Of a stretch of DNA of 64,000 nt, positions 24,735-33,220 are shown one piece after another; within the stretch, counting starts at the first letter, position 1; the number at the start of each line of letters is the position of its first letter. The DNA comes from JBBQER01 sp052148155 (GTDB taxonomy: Bacteria; Actinomycetota; Acidimicrobiia; IMCC26256; PALSA-610), in NCBI GenBank assembly GCA_052148155.1, contig JBKQIY010000017.1, positions 54,638 through 118,637 on the forward strand, written 5' to 3'. The notes below the pieces were generated by a model. It saw only the letters and a list, made by a program, of their open reading frames with translations. It was not told where the DNA came from and made no database searches. Position numbers and translations under genes: made by a program.

Positions 24735-26732
24735 GTGGCTTCGAGGTTCAAGTACTCGCGCTGGGACGGGTCGCAGGTCGGATTCGACCTCGACGCCGAT
24801 GCGCTGTTGGAGGAGATGACCGACGATCTCCTCTATCACGGCGATCTCAACGCGGCGCTTCGCCGCATGATGCAACAAGGGTTCCGCGACCGTGAGGGTC
24901 GTGACGTCAGCGGCATGCGCGAGATGCTCGAACGTCTGCGCGAGCGGCGCCGTGAGCAGCTCGACCGTTACGACCTCGGCGGTGTCTACGAAGACATCGC
25001 GCGCCAGCTCGACGAGATTGTCGACCAGGAGCGCGAAGGCATCGACCAGCGTGTCGACGAGGCCCGCGCGTCTGGCGACAAGCGGCGCGAGGAACTCCTC
25101 GAGGATCTCGCCGGCCAGCGCCGTTCCGAGCTCGAGCAGCTTCCGCCGGATCTCGCAGGCCGGGTCGGTGAGCTCCAGAACTACGACTGGATGGACGACG
25201 CCGCACGCCAGCGTTTCGAGGAGCTGATGGAGGAGCTGAAACGACAGCTTCTCGACTCGATGTTCAACCAGCTCCAGCAGGGCATGTCGGAGATGTCACC
25301 CGAGCAGCTCGCTCGTATGAAGGACATGCTCGCCGAGCTGAATCAGATGCTCGAGCAACGCGAACGGGGTGAGGAGCCTGACTTCGAGGGCTTCATGGAT
25401 CGTTTCGGCGACTTCTTCCCCGGCAATCCGCAGACGCTCGACGAGCTGCTCGAGCAGATGGCGCAATCGATGGCGCAGATGCAGCAGCTCCTCAACTCGA
25501 TGAGCCCGGAGCAGCGCGCGCAGCTCCAGGAGCTCGCGAACACGCTCCTCGACGACATGGATCTGCGTTGGCAGATGGATCAGCTCGGTCAAAATTTGCG
25601 CAACGCGTTCCCGCAGATGGGCTGGGGCCAAGGCATGCGGTTCCGGGGTGACGAGCCGCTCCCGCTGCAGGGAATGGGCGGCCTCCTCGACCAGCTCGGT
25701 GACATCGACGCGCTCGAGAACCTGATGCGCAACGCGACGAATCCCGGCCAGCTCGCCGAGGTCGACCTCGACCGCGTCCGTGACCTGCTCGGGGACGACG
25801 CCGCGCGTTCGCTGCAACAGCTGTCGGAGCTGGCCCGGATGCTGGAAGAAGCCGGTCTGATCGAACAGCGCGAAGGGCGCATGGAACTCACGCCGAAAGG
25901 CATCCGGCGTATCGGCCAGCGCGCCCTCGGCGACCTCTTCCGTCGGCTGCTCCAGGACCGCGCCGGGCGACACGAGATCGAGCGGGCCGGCTTCGGGCAC
26001 GAACGATCGAACGATCACAAGATGTACGAGTTCGGCGACCCGCTACACCTCGACGTTGCGCGCACCCTCAAGAACGCGATCGTTCGTGGCGGATCGGGCA
26101 CGCCGGTACGCATCACGCCCGAAGACTTCGAGATCGAACGCACCGAACAGGTGACCCGTGCCGCGACGGTGCTGATGCTCGACGTCTCGCTCTCGATGGA
26201 GATGCGTGGTCGGTTCCTGGCGGCGAAGAAGGTCGCGATGGCGCTCCACGCGCTGATCAGCTCGCAGTTTCCGCGTGACTATCTCGGGATGGTCAGCTTC
26301 GGGCGGGTCGCGCGCGAGGTGAAGCCGGAACGGCTCCCGGAAGCGACCTGGGACTTCGAGTGGGGCACCAACATGCAGCACGCCCTCGCGCTCGCCCGCA
26401 AGATGCTTTCGAGCCAGAGTGGCCGCAAACAGATAATCATGATCACCGACGGCGAGCCGACGGCCCACATCGAAGACGGCTATCCGTATTTCGACTATCC
26501 GCCGTCGCCCCGCACGATCGAGATGACCCTGCGTGAGGTGCAGCGCTGCACCCGTGAAGACATCCGGATCAACACGTTCATGCTCGAAGACAACTACTAC
26601 TTGCGTGATTTCGTCGAGCGCATGATGAAGATGAACCGCGGCCGCGCCTTCTACACCACGCCCGAGAACCTCGGCGACTACGTGCTCGTCGACTTCCTCG
26701 ACGACAAGCGACAGCAGCGCCGCGCGGGTTAG
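24735..26732 (+). CDS. VWA-domain protein, partner of the AAA ATPase
   Basis: The 665-aa protein ends in a von Willebrand factor A domain whose MIDAS motif DVSLS starts at residue 483 (D-x-S-x-S), followed by the TDGEPTAHIEDG segment. The N-terminal 470 residues are strongly charged and helical, with Gln/Glu/Met-rich coiled-coil stretches (for example residues 165-260). This arrangement is that of actinobacterial VWA proteins that pair with a MoxR/ChlI-like ATPase, here at 20.9 kb. The likely role is metal insertion or complex remodelling, with an unknown target. Start GTG 24735 is 26 bp after merR. There is no signal peptide. Confidence 0.88.
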   Translation: MASRFKYSRWDGSQVGFDLDADALLEEMTDDLLYHGDLNAALRRMMQQGFRDREGRDVSGMREMLERLRERRREQLDRYDLGGVYEDIARQLDEIVDQEREGIDQRVDEARASGDKRREELLEDLAGQRRSELEQLPPDLAGRVGELQNYDWMDDAARQRFEELMEELKRQLLDSMFNQLQQGMSEMSPEQLARMKDMLAELNQMLEQRERGEEPDFEGFMDRFGDFFPGNPQTLDELLEQMAQSMAQMQQLLNSMSPEQRAQLQELANTLLDDMDLRWQMDQLGQNLRNAFPQMGWGQGMRFRGDEPLPLQGMGGLLDQLGDIDALENLMRNATNPGQLAEVDLDRVRDLLGDDAARSLQQLSELARMLEEAGLIEQREGRMELTPKGIRRIGQRALGDLFRRLLQDRAGRHEIERAGFGHERSNDHKMYEFGDPLHLDVARTLKNAIVRGGSGTPVRITPEDFEIERTEQVTRAATVLMLDVSLSMEMRGRFLAAKKVAMALHALISSQFPRDYLGMVSFGRVAREVKPERLPEATWDFEWGTNMQHALALARKMLSSQSGRKQIIMITDGEPTAHIEDGYPYFDYPPSPRTIEMTLREVQRCTREDIRINTFMLEDNYYLRDFVERMMKMNRGRAFYTTPENLGDYVLVDFLDDKRQQRRAG

Positions 26733-26896
26733 ACCGCACACCGGTTCCGCAGGCCCAGACGGATTCGGGCTTCGGCTCATCGTGCAAGGGTTGGCGCCGC
26801 TCCCGTAACCCAGACCGCTCAGGGTCGCCCGACACTGGCCGATGGAACAGAGGCCGGGCACGGATGCTCGGAGCGAAACTCACGGAGGAGTCTGCG
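26733..26896 (+). other. Intergenic region before the receiver-like gene
   Basis: No ORF with a convincing start, no terminator with a clear stem and no known riboswitch motif is visible. It probably carries the promoter of the receiver-like gene; GGAGG at 26884-26888 is that gene's ribosome-binding site. Confidence 0.4.
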
Positions 26897-27253
26897 ATGG
26901 TCCCGCGCGCACTGGTCGTACAGAGCCGCCCCGACGTTGCCCGCACGGTGAGCGCCTCCCTCGCAGGCGCCGAGGTGCACGCGATTGTCCTGTCCGACGG
27001 TCACGCCGCCGTGACGGCAGTCGAAACCTGGGACCCTCACGTCGTGCTCGTCGACCTGACGCTCCCGCCGCTCGACGGGTGGTACGTGCTCGCAGCGGTC
27101 GGCGCGTTGGCCGACCGTCCGCTGCTCGTCGTCCGGGTCGCCGACGCATCGCAGGTCGCCCGGGCCGTCGCGCTCGGCGCCGACGCGTGGGTCGATGACG
27201 ACGTCCACGTCGTGGCCGAGGCAGGCAGACTGGCGCTCGCCATCGCCGCCTGA
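26897..27253 (+). CDS. Stand-alone degenerate receiver-domain protein
   Basis: The 118-aa product has the CheY-like alternation of strands and helices and keeps the phospho-acceptor strand VVLVDLTLPPLDGW (Asp near residue 49) with the typical PPLDG turn. The N-terminal acidic pair is not intact (VVQSRPD in place of VDDD), and the conserved lysine after the last strand is missing (GADAWVDDDVHV where GADDYxxKP is expected). Phosphorylation is therefore doubtful, and it may be a protein-interaction module. ATG 26897 is chosen because GGAGG lies 8 bp upstream. No histidine kinase is adjacent. Confidence 0.75.
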   Translation: MVPRALVVQSRPDVARTVSASLAGAEVHAIVLSDGHAAVTAVETWDPHVVLVDLTLPPLDGWYVLAAVGALADRPLLVVRVADASQVARAVALGADAWVDDDVHVVAEAGRLALAIAA

Positions 27254-27306
27254 TCGGGAACCATCGTTCGGGTTTCTGTGTTGTGCGGTCCGACGCAGGA
27301 GGACAC

Positions 27307-27717
27307 ATGACCGAGATTTCCCGTGATCAGCTCCCCAAGACCGACGACGAGTGGCGCAAGCGGCTCACGGCCGAGCAGTTCCAAGTCGCGCGTCGGGCCG
27401 GGACCGAGCGTGCATTCAGCGGCGAGTACTGGGATTGCCACGACGACGGCGTGTACGAGTGCGTGTGCTGTGGTGCGCCCCTGTTCTCGTCGCAGACCAA
27501 GTTCGAGTCGGGCACAGGATGGCCGAGCTTCTTCCAGGCTCTCGATCCTGACGCCGTCGAGGAGCACACCGACTCCAGCCACGGCATGGTGCGCACCGAG
27601 GCCCGCTGCCGCAACTGCGGCGCCCATCTCGGCCATGTGTTCCCCGACGGGCCGCGCCCCACGGGCCAGCGCTACTGCATGAACAGCGCATCCCTGCGCC
27701 TGGAGCGCCAGCAATAG
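27307..27717 (+). CDS. msrB: Peptide-methionine (R)-S-oxide reductase
   Basis: MsrB reduces the R-sulfoxide of methionine in damaged proteins. The 136-aa protein has the four zinc cysteines (Cys52/Cys55 and Cys101/Cys104), the GTGWPSF substrate loop (69-75), the HLGHVFPDGP block and the catalytic Cys124 in RYCMNSASL (RYCINSASL in most members). AGGAGG at 27298-27303 sits 3 bp before ATG 27307. It lies between the receiver-like and MinD-like genes on the same strand, but no functional tie to them is evident. Confidence 0.95.
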   Translation: MTEISRDQLPKTDDEWRKRLTAEQFQVARRAGTERAFSGEYWDCHDDGVYECVCCGAPLFSSQTKFESGTGWPSFFQALDPDAVEEHTDSSHGMVRTEARCRNCGAHLGHVFPDGPRPTGQRYCMNSASLRLERQQ

Positions 27718-27845
27718 ACCGCAGCCGGCCACCCGCCGGTTCGGTGGGTTCGCCGCGCGTGCCGTCGCCGCCTCGAGATCGTGCCATCAGTCACACGGAC
27801 ATCCAATCCGTGGGCGCGTCGCCGGCCAGTTCCGATAATCGTGGC

Positions 27846-28613
27846 GTGTCGGCGCTGACCATCGGAATCACCAACGCCCGCGACCCGGCCTGCAAGCGTG
27901 GCCTCGCCGTGAATCTCGCGGCGAGTCGGGCCCGAAGCACGGCCGGGAGCTCCCACGTGTGCGTGGTCGACGCCGACCCGTTCTCCCGGGACGTCACGAC
28001 CCGGCTCGCGGTCACGGGCCGTGCAGCCGAGGATGTCGGCGGCGACCCGCAGGTCTCGGTCCGCGGCCTCGACCCGCGGCTCGACACGTTGGACACGGTG
28101 CACGATCCGCCCTTGTGGGTGCTGCCGAACGTCGCTGGCGTCGGGCCCGGCGATCGAACCCTCGGCGAGCTGCTTCGGAAGTTGCGGGCGCGATTCGACG
28201 TCGTCGTGTGCGACCTTGCCGGGGGACCGGGCCCGGACCGCGAGATGAGCGGCCGGTTCGATGAGCTCGACTGGCTGCTCGTGGCGGTGACGCCTCGGAT
28301 CGAACCGGTCGAGGCCACCGCTCGCTTCTTGGCGCAGTTCGAGGCCGCCCGCGACTGCGGGGACGTCTGCGGCTCCGTACGCGTCGGTCTCGTGACCACC
28401 GGAGATGAGGCCTCGACCGAACTGAGCTCCGACGAGGTTGCCCGGATGCTCGATGCACCGGTCCTCGCGTCCGTACGCCAACTCTGGGGTCGGGCCGTCC
28501 CGAACGTGGGTTTCGGCGCCGCGCTCGGGATCGGCGAGCTCGACGAGTCGGTCGCGGCGCTCTTCGAGCGCCTCGCAGGCTCCGCTGAGCTCGCAATCTC
28601 GCGCGCTCCGTAG
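27846..28613 (+). CDS. MinD/CpaE-like protein with degenerate P-loop
   Basis: The 255-aa protein has the ParA/MinD layout: an N-terminal strand and loop leading into RGLAVNLAAS (compare TTLAVNLA), CVVDADPFSRDVT (Walker A'-like VDAD), WVLPNVAG, and RFDVVVCDLAGG (Walker B-like). The P-loop itself is broken: NARDPACKRG stands where KGGVGKTT is expected, keeping one lysine but no glycines. ATP binding is therefore doubtful. CpaE-type proteins join a receiver to such an ATPase, and a degenerate receiver lies two genes upstream. Start GTG 27846 is chosen at the first MinD-like strand. Confidence 0.7.
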   Translation: MSALTIGITNARDPACKRGLAVNLAASRARSTAGSSHVCVVDADPFSRDVTTRLAVTGRAAEDVGGDPQVSVRGLDPRLDTLDTVHDPPLWVLPNVAGVGPGDRTLGELLRKLRARFDVVVCDLAGGPGPDREMSGRFDELDWLLVAVTPRIEPVEATARFLAQFEAARDCGDVCGSVRVGLVTTGDEASTELSSDEVARMLDAPVLASVRQLWGRAVPNVGFGAALGIGELDESVAALFERLAGSAELAISRAP

Positions 28614-28798
28614 TTCTACGCGCGCGCATCGTCAAAATGAGGTCCTCAATTGTAGGTCCCCACTTGCGCGTGGCAGTGGCGCTTGCCATGATGACACCGC
28701 TGTAATTCCATCGGCGGTATTCGAGCCGCGGTTCAGCCGTGGCCATCGCCGAGCAACCAAAGCCCGACCGAAGGTTGGGCCAACGAGGAGGCCCGCCG
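28614..28798 (+). promoter_or_regulatory. Upstream region of whiB-like gene
   Basis: This 185-bp gap is less GC-rich at its left end. It contains a short direct repeat AGGTCC (28641 region, 14-bp period) next to a near-palindrome GAGGTCCTC. A strong GAGGAGG ribosome-binding site lies at 28785-28791. The operator role is a guess. Confidence 0.35.
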
Positions 28799-29080
28799 AT
28801 GCGGGAGATGCTCATCGAGCTCGACGTCGACTCAACCGACCGACGCTGGCAAGAGCGTGCCAACTGCCTCGGAGTTGATCCAGATCTCTTCTTCCCCGAG
28901 CGGGGAGCCTCCACCAAGGAGGCCAAGTCCGTGTGCGGCGGCTGTGAGGTCAAGTCCGAGTGCCTCGAGTACGCACTACGCCACGGCGAGAAGTTCGGGA
29001 TCTGGGGCGGCATGTCGGAGCGGGAACGCCGCCGGATTCGCCGCCAACGGGCGCTGGTGCGCCGCGGTCTCGCCGGCTAG
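28799..29080 (+). CDS. WhiB-family iron-sulfur transcription factor
   Basis: WhiB proteins hold a [4Fe-4S] cluster, bind the primary sigma factor and tune transcription in response to redox state or NO. The 93-aa product has the four cysteines (ANC, then VCGGC and SEC in a C-x2-C-x5-C array), the GIWGGMSERERRR beta-turn block and a basic C-terminal tail (RIRRQRALVRR) that contacts DNA. ATG 28799 is chosen because GAGGAGG lies 7 bp upstream. The gene converges with the formimidoyltransferase gene 12 bp away. Confidence 0.95.
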   Translation: MREMLIELDVDSTDRRWQERANCLGVDPDLFFPERGASTKEAKSVCGGCEVKSECLEYALRHGEKFGIWGGMSERERRRIRRQRALVRRGLAG

Positions 29081-29092
29081 CCCCAGGACCGT

Positions 29093-29974
29093 TCAGTCCG
29101 TGTCGCCCGGGCGCCAACGAGGGCCACGGCCGATCCGGACCTCGATGGCGGCGGTGGCGTCGATACCAGCCCACGCCAAGAACTCGTCGGAACACCGATC
29201 GAGGTCTCGACGAGGGACCAGCCCCACTAACTCGACCGACTCGACGTCGGTGCGTTGGCGTTGGCAGAGTTCCCGCACCGCGAGACACGCCACCTCGATT
29301 CCCGTTCGATCGAGATCGACCAGGTTCATCGACACCTGCGGATGTCCGACCGAAGCGAGCATCAGGCCGAGCGCGCGAACCCCAGGTCGCCCACCGTCAT
29401 GCTCGCGGATCTCGCGCGCGATGCGACGCGCGACCGCGAGATCGTCGGTCGCCAGCAACAGGTTGATCGCCACGAGCGGCTTGCGCGCGCCGACCGCGCT
29501 CGCGCCCAGAGTCGGATGCGGCGTGTCCGGCCCGAAGTCGGGCGGGCGCGACCCGAACGCGTGACGGCGAGTGCTTGGCAGATCACGACCGGCTGCGTCG
29601 GCGTCGTCGTACAAGAACACCGGGACATCATGGGACTCGGCCCACCACTGCGCGAACTCGCGTGCCGCTTCCGCGGCGAAGCGTCGCTCGGCGGCAGTGC
29701 CGCCGAGCGCGACGAACGGGACGACGTCGAGCGCGCCGAAGAACGGGTGAACACCGTCGTGCGTGTCGATCGACACGTAGGTCGCGACCGCGTCGGCGAG
29801 CTCGCGGGCCGCGGTGGTTGCATCGTGGGCGCCGGGTCCGGCGAGGGTGAACACGGAACGATGATGATCGGCGTCGGCGTGCACGTCGACGAGCGAATCC
29901 CCGCAGCGATCGGCGAGCGCGCGTAACGCCGCGACGTTTCGGCCCTCCGAGACGTTCGCGACACACTCGAGCAC
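29093..29974 (-). CDS. Glutamate formimidoyltransferase-like protein (FTCD N-domain)
   Basis: Full-length FTCD transfers the formimino group from formiminoglutamate to tetrahydrofolate in histidine breakdown. This 293-aa protein has only the transferase domain: ECVANVSEGRN at the N-terminus, HADADHHRSVFTLAG (with the catalytic-region His residues), DTHDGVHPFFGALDVVPF, and later VSMNLVDLDRTG and ELVGLVPRRDL. The cyclodeaminase domain is absent, as in many bacterial forms. No hut genes are nearby, so formate or folate one-carbon exchange is an alternative role. It is divergent from the LLM gene with a 53-bp gap. Confidence 0.88.
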   Translation of the reverse strand: MLECVANVSEGRNVAALRALADRCGDSLVDVHADADHHRSVFTLAGPGAHDATTAARELADAVATYVSIDTHDGVHPFFGALDVVPFVALGGTAAERRFAAEAAREFAQWWAESHDVPVFLYDDADAAGRDLPSTRRHAFGSRPPDFGPDTPHPTLGASAVGARKPLVAINLLLATDDLAVARRIAREIREHDGGRPGVRALGLMLASVGHPQVSMNLVDLDRTGIEVACLAVRELCQRQRTDVESVELVGLVPRRDLDRCSDEFLAWAGIDATAAIEVRIGRGPRWRPGDTD

Positions 29975-30027
29975 ATTCGTAGCGTAGAACGAGGAGTCGT
30001 ATCCGGCTGCGTCGATATCCTCGGCTC

Positions 30028-31020
30028 GTGGATCTTGGGCTCGCGCTCCCGCAGTACGACTATTCGGTCGCCGGTGAGCGACCGCTGCGATTCGAGACGA
30101 TTGTCGACTACGCCGTAGGCGCGGCCGGCGCGGGCTACGACTCGGTGTGGATGTCGGATCATCTCTTCCTCGACCTGGCGAAGTACGGCGGCACGCCCGA
30201 TCGACAAGCCTGCTTCGACCCGGTCGTCACTCTCGCCGCACTCGCTCGACGCGTCCCGGATGTTCGACTCGGAACGCTGGTGCTCTGCGAGGCGCTCCGG
30301 CCGGCGTCGGTACTCGCGAAGGCGCTCGCGACACTCGATCGCATCGGCGGCGGCCGACTCGACGTGGGACTCGGCGCGGGATGGTACGAGCCGGAGTACG
30401 ACGCAATCGGGCTGTCGATGCCCACGCCCCGTGTGCGACTCGAACGCTTGGCCGAGGCGATCGAAGTGGTGACCGGACTCTTGGCGGGTACGCCGTTCAC
30501 GTTCGCAGGTACCCACCATCGTGTCGACGCGGCAAGATGTCTGCCGAGCGCCGTCCAACAGCCGCGCCCTCGCGTCTTCGTCGGAGGCAAGGGCGATCGA
30601 CTGCTACGGCTGGTGGCCGAGCGAGCCGACGGTTGGAACACGTGCTGGACGTGGACACCCGACGCGTACCGCGAACGGGTCAAGGTATTGGATCGCGCCT
30701 GCGAGCGGGTCGGTCGCGATCCCTCGACCGTGTGGCGGTCGGTCGGGCTCTACACGTTGTGCGGCGAGGATCAGCGCGACCTCGCGCGGCGTTTCGAGCG
30801 CATGGCCGCCGACGCGCCGCCCGGCGTCATGGACGGTATGGACCTTCAGACGTTCCGAATCGGACGGTTGGTTGGCACCGTCGAAGAGGTTCGTGAGCAA
30901 GTTGCGGTGTGGGCGGCGCTGGGCGTCGACACGATCGTCGCGGGTGTTGGCGCGGTTCCGTTCCACGTCGCGCGCCGCGACGACGTCGAGATCGTTGGTC
31001 GCGCGTTTGCTCAGGAGTGA
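30028..31020 (+). CDS. LLM-class flavin/F420-dependent oxidoreductase
   Basis: The 330-aa TIM-barrel protein belongs to the luciferase-like monooxygenase family. Visible segments are the N-terminal GLALPQYDY strand, AGYDSVWMSDHLF, RVPDVRLGTLVLC, GRLDVGLGAGWYEPEY (the family's GxGxGW-type cofactor turn) and RVFVGGKGDRLLRLVAERADGWN. In actinobacteria this subgroup generally uses F420 and not FMN, but the cofactor is inferred. The substrate is unknown. Start is GTG 30028. Its 3' end overlaps the convergent whiB-like gene by 10 bp. Confidence 0.88.
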   Translation: MDLGLALPQYDYSVAGERPLRFETIVDYAVGAAGAGYDSVWMSDHLFLDLAKYGGTPDRQACFDPVVTLAALARRVPDVRLGTLVLCEALRPASVLAKALATLDRIGGGRLDVGLGAGWYEPEYDAIGLSMPTPRVRLERLAEAIEVVTGLLAGTPFTFAGTHHRVDAARCLPSAVQQPRPRVFVGGKGDRLLRLVAERADGWNTCWTWTPDAYRERVKVLDRACERVGRDPSTVWRSVGLYTLCGEDQRDLARRFERMAADAPPGVMDGMDLQTFRIGRLVGTVEEVREQVAVWAALGVDTIVAGVGAVPFHVARRDDVEIVGRAFAQE

Positions 31021-31271
31021 GGTGTGTTGGCGAGGTCGCGACGCCGGCGCAAGATGCGGCGACGTTCGCGCTCCGATGCACCACCCCATACTCCGTGTTC
31101 GATGCGGTGCACGAGCGCGTATTCGAGACACTCGAGCCGCACCGGGCATCCCACGCACACACGTTGCGCCGACTCGACACCGGTGCCGTCGGAAGGAAAG
31201 AACTCGCCAGGATTGATGCCACGACACCGCGCTTGGAACATCCACGCGTATTCGTCGGGGGTCTCCTCCAC
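31011..31271 (-). CDS. Second WhiB-family iron-sulfur transcription factor
   Basis: The 86-aa product contains the WhiB cysteine set (ARC, then VCVGC and LEC), the HGVWGGASERERRR turn and a very basic C-terminus (RRRRDL). The length is close to WhiB1-type proteins. I start at GTG 31271, which has GGAGG five bases upstream; the frame is open to a GTG at 31331. It differs from the other WhiB in the first-Cys context and the residues around the G-W motif, so it is a distinct paralogue. The 205 bp to the divergent HtrA gene probably hold both promoters. Confidence 0.93.
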   Translation of the reverse strand: MEETPDEYAWMFQARCRGINPGEFFPSDGTGVESAQRVCVGCPVRLECLEYALVHRIEHGVWGGASERERRRILRRRRDLANTPHS

Positions 31272-31493
31272 GGTCACCTCCACTTCAACGAACCCTACGG
31301 CGTTCTGGTTCCCATGGTTCACATCGAGCACGCAATCTTCACGAGGTTCGAGGTGAACAAAACATTGCTCCGCGCCCTCCTACTGTTCCTTCAGCCAACT
31401 CTCAGCTACGAGGGGAAACCTTTCGGCGCTCGAGCGTGTTGGCCGCGCGCAATCGTGTTGTTCGTATGTGGTGCTCGCGTCGGATCGCTTCAT

Positions 31494-31510
31494 CGAGACA
31501 TCCCGTCTCG
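31494..31510 (+). promoter_or_regulatory. Perfect 6-bp hairpin in the HtrA gene leader
   Basis: CGAGAC-ATCCC-GTCTCG is a perfect stem with a 5-nt loop, 26 bp before the HtrA ATG. It could be an operator half-site pair or an mRNA hairpin in the leader. No known regulator is matched. Confidence 0.4.
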
Positions 31511-31536
31511 GTACGTGTCCGAAGCGGGAAGGATGC

Positions 31537-32811
31537 ATGGATCAAGATCGTCCGGATGGTGATCAGGACCGGACGGCGGCGCAGTCGTCGCCGACCGAAC
31601 CAGACGGCTCCAGTACGTGGTCGCCAGACCACATAGTGCCACCTTTTGTCGGTGCTGCGCCGCCGCCTCCCGCGGCTTCCGCTGGGCGCGAGCCCTCGCA
31701 GACACGGATCGGTGTCGTCGCGCTCGTTTCGGCACTGATCGGCGCGCTCGTCGGTGGCGGCATCGCGGGCGGCGTGGTCGTCGCGGTCGACGGTCATGGT
31801 TCGACCACAGTCGTGACGTCGAGCCTTGGCGACGGCACTGTCGCGGCGCGCCCGTCGACCGTCCTGTCGAAGTCCGGCGACATTCGCGCCATCCTCGCCA
31901 AGGTCGAGCCCGCGGTGGTACGCATCGACGTCACCGCGTATCCCGACACGATCAAACAGCGTTCGGGTACCGGAACGGGCTTCATCATCGCGTCGAACGG
32001 GATCATCGTCACCAACGCGCACGTCGCGAATGCTGAAACAGCTGCGGCGGCCGCGCAGCTGGTCGTGACGCTCGGCGACGGCACCTCCGCGGTCGGCCAC
32101 GTCGTCGGCGAGGACCGGACCGCGGATCTCGCCGTCGTCAAAATCAACCGAACTGGCCTGCCCACGGTTCAGCTGGGCGATTCCGACACCTTGCAGGTCG
32201 GCGACGCGGTGGTCGCCATCGGCAACGCGCTCGGAATCGCCGGCAGTCCGACCGTTACCTCGGGAATCGTGTCGGGTCTCGACCGGACGGTGAACATTGC
32301 CGGCACCGAGACGCTCGTCGACGCGATCCAGACCGACGCCGCGATCAATCCCGGAAACTCGGGCGGGCCGCTCGTCGATGTCGACGGTCAGGTGATCGGC
32401 ATCAACACCGCCATCGCCGATCCCGGGTCGGCGAACAACATCGGATTCGCGATCTCGATCTCTTCGGCCGAGCCCTTGCTCGACGCGCTGCGCGACGGCA
32501 AGACGCCCCGGATCGCGTACATGGGTGTTTCGACGCAGACCGTGACCCCGAATCTCGTCGTGCTGCGGCATCTTCGCACCGCCGTCGGTGCGTACGTTGC
32601 CGTCGTCGCGCCCGGCTCGGGCGCCGCACGAGCAAAGCTGCGCACCGGCGACGTGATCGTCGAGCTCGACGGTGAACGGGTCACGAGCAACGACGACGTC
32701 GTCCGCATCGTCCGCGAACACCGACCCGGCGATTCCATTCAAGTCGTGGTCTTACGCGCGACGGCGCGCAAGACGTTCGAGGTGACCCTCGGCGATCTCC
32801 CGAACGCCTGA
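31537..32811 (+). CDS. HtrA/DegP-like membrane-anchored serine protease (S1C + PDZ)
   Basis: The 424-aa protein has a Pro-rich cytoplasmic N-terminus, one membrane helix (about residues 58-84), a trypsin-like domain outside the membrane and one C-terminal PDZ domain (about 335-420). The triad is intact: His162 in VTNAHV, Asp197 in TADLAVV and Ser275 in NPGNSGGPLV. It is the usual actinobacterial HtrA arrangement and should act in envelope protein quality control. ATG 31537 follows GGAAGGA with correct spacing. Compare the inactive-looking paralogue at 50-51 kb. A hairpin follows the stop. Confidence 0.93.
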   Translation: MDQDRPDGDQDRTAAQSSPTEPDGSSTWSPDHIVPPFVGAAPPPPAASAGREPSQTRIGVVALVSALIGALVGGGIAGGVVVAVDGHGSTTVVTSSLGDGTVAARPSTVLSKSGDIRAILAKVEPAVVRIDVTAYPDTIKQRSGTGTGFIIASNGIIVTNAHVANAETAAAAAQLVVTLGDGTSAVGHVVGEDRTADLAVVKINRTGLPTVQLGDSDTLQVGDAVVAIGNALGIAGSPTVTSGIVSGLDRTVNIAGTETLVDAIQTDAAINPGNSGGPLVDVDGQVIGINTAIADPGSANNIGFAISISSAEPLLDALRDGKTPRIAYMGVSTQTVTPNLVVLRHLRTAVGAYVAVVAPGSGAARAKLRTGDVIVELDGERVTSNDDVVRIVREHRPGDSIQVVVLRATARKTFEVTLGDLPNA

Positions 32812-32821
32812 GGGCGGACCC

Positions 32822-32848
32822 CCCGCCGTGGTTCCCGTCCGCGGCGGG
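32822..32848 (+). terminator. Putative terminator after HtrA gene
   Basis: CCCGCCG and CGGCGGG form a 7-bp stem with a 13-nt loop 11 bp after the HtrA stop, followed about ten bases later by a short T-rich run (TCTTTTC). Confidence 0.5.
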
Positions 32849-32937
32849 CGCCACACATCTTTTCGGTCATTCTGCGGTCGCGGCACTTCCGCTACGCTGC
32901 GCGGTTCGCCCAATCGACGCATGTGGGAGTTGGCACC

Positions 32938-33210
32938 ATGGCCATCGAGCCCGACGACCTTGAAGAGATCCCGCCGCAAGGGCACGTGAAGATCGTCTAC
33001 ACGGGCTCCGTCGCGCCCCATTGGGAGATCCACCGTGTCTTCGGCGACCAGCGTGCGATCGACGAGTTCCGCCAGCGCGCAATGGCCCGGCTGCAGCTCC
33101 TGCCCGTCTACGACCCGCAGTTTCGGCGCAACCGCGAGCGCGTCGCTCGTGACGCCGAGCGCGAACATCTGATTCTCGAGTGGGACCTCGGAGACGAACC
33201 CGAGGCTTAA
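32938..33210 (+). CDS. Small conserved-looking hypothetical protein
   Basis: The 90-aa product has an acidic N-terminus (EPDDLEEIPP), a strand-like VKIVYTGSVAPHWEIHRVFG segment, then a long basic helix with RRNRERVARDAEREH and an acidic end. There is no membrane helix. The clean codon pattern and a GGGAG ribosome-binding site about nine bases before ATG 32938 support a real gene. I do not recognise the family. It converges with pstA with a 10-bp gap. Confidence 0.65.
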   Translation: MAIEPDDLEEIPPQGHVKIVYTGSVAPHWEIHRVFGDQRAIDEFRQRAMARLQLLPVYDPQFRRNRERVARDAEREHLILEWDLGDEPEA

Positions 33211-33220
33211 GAGCTCTCGC

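Noticed and set aside
20930..26732. ChlI-like ATPase plus VWA protein as a magnesium or cobalt chelatase
   Set aside because: No chlorophyll or cobalamin gene is present, and MoxR-type pairs share this appearance.
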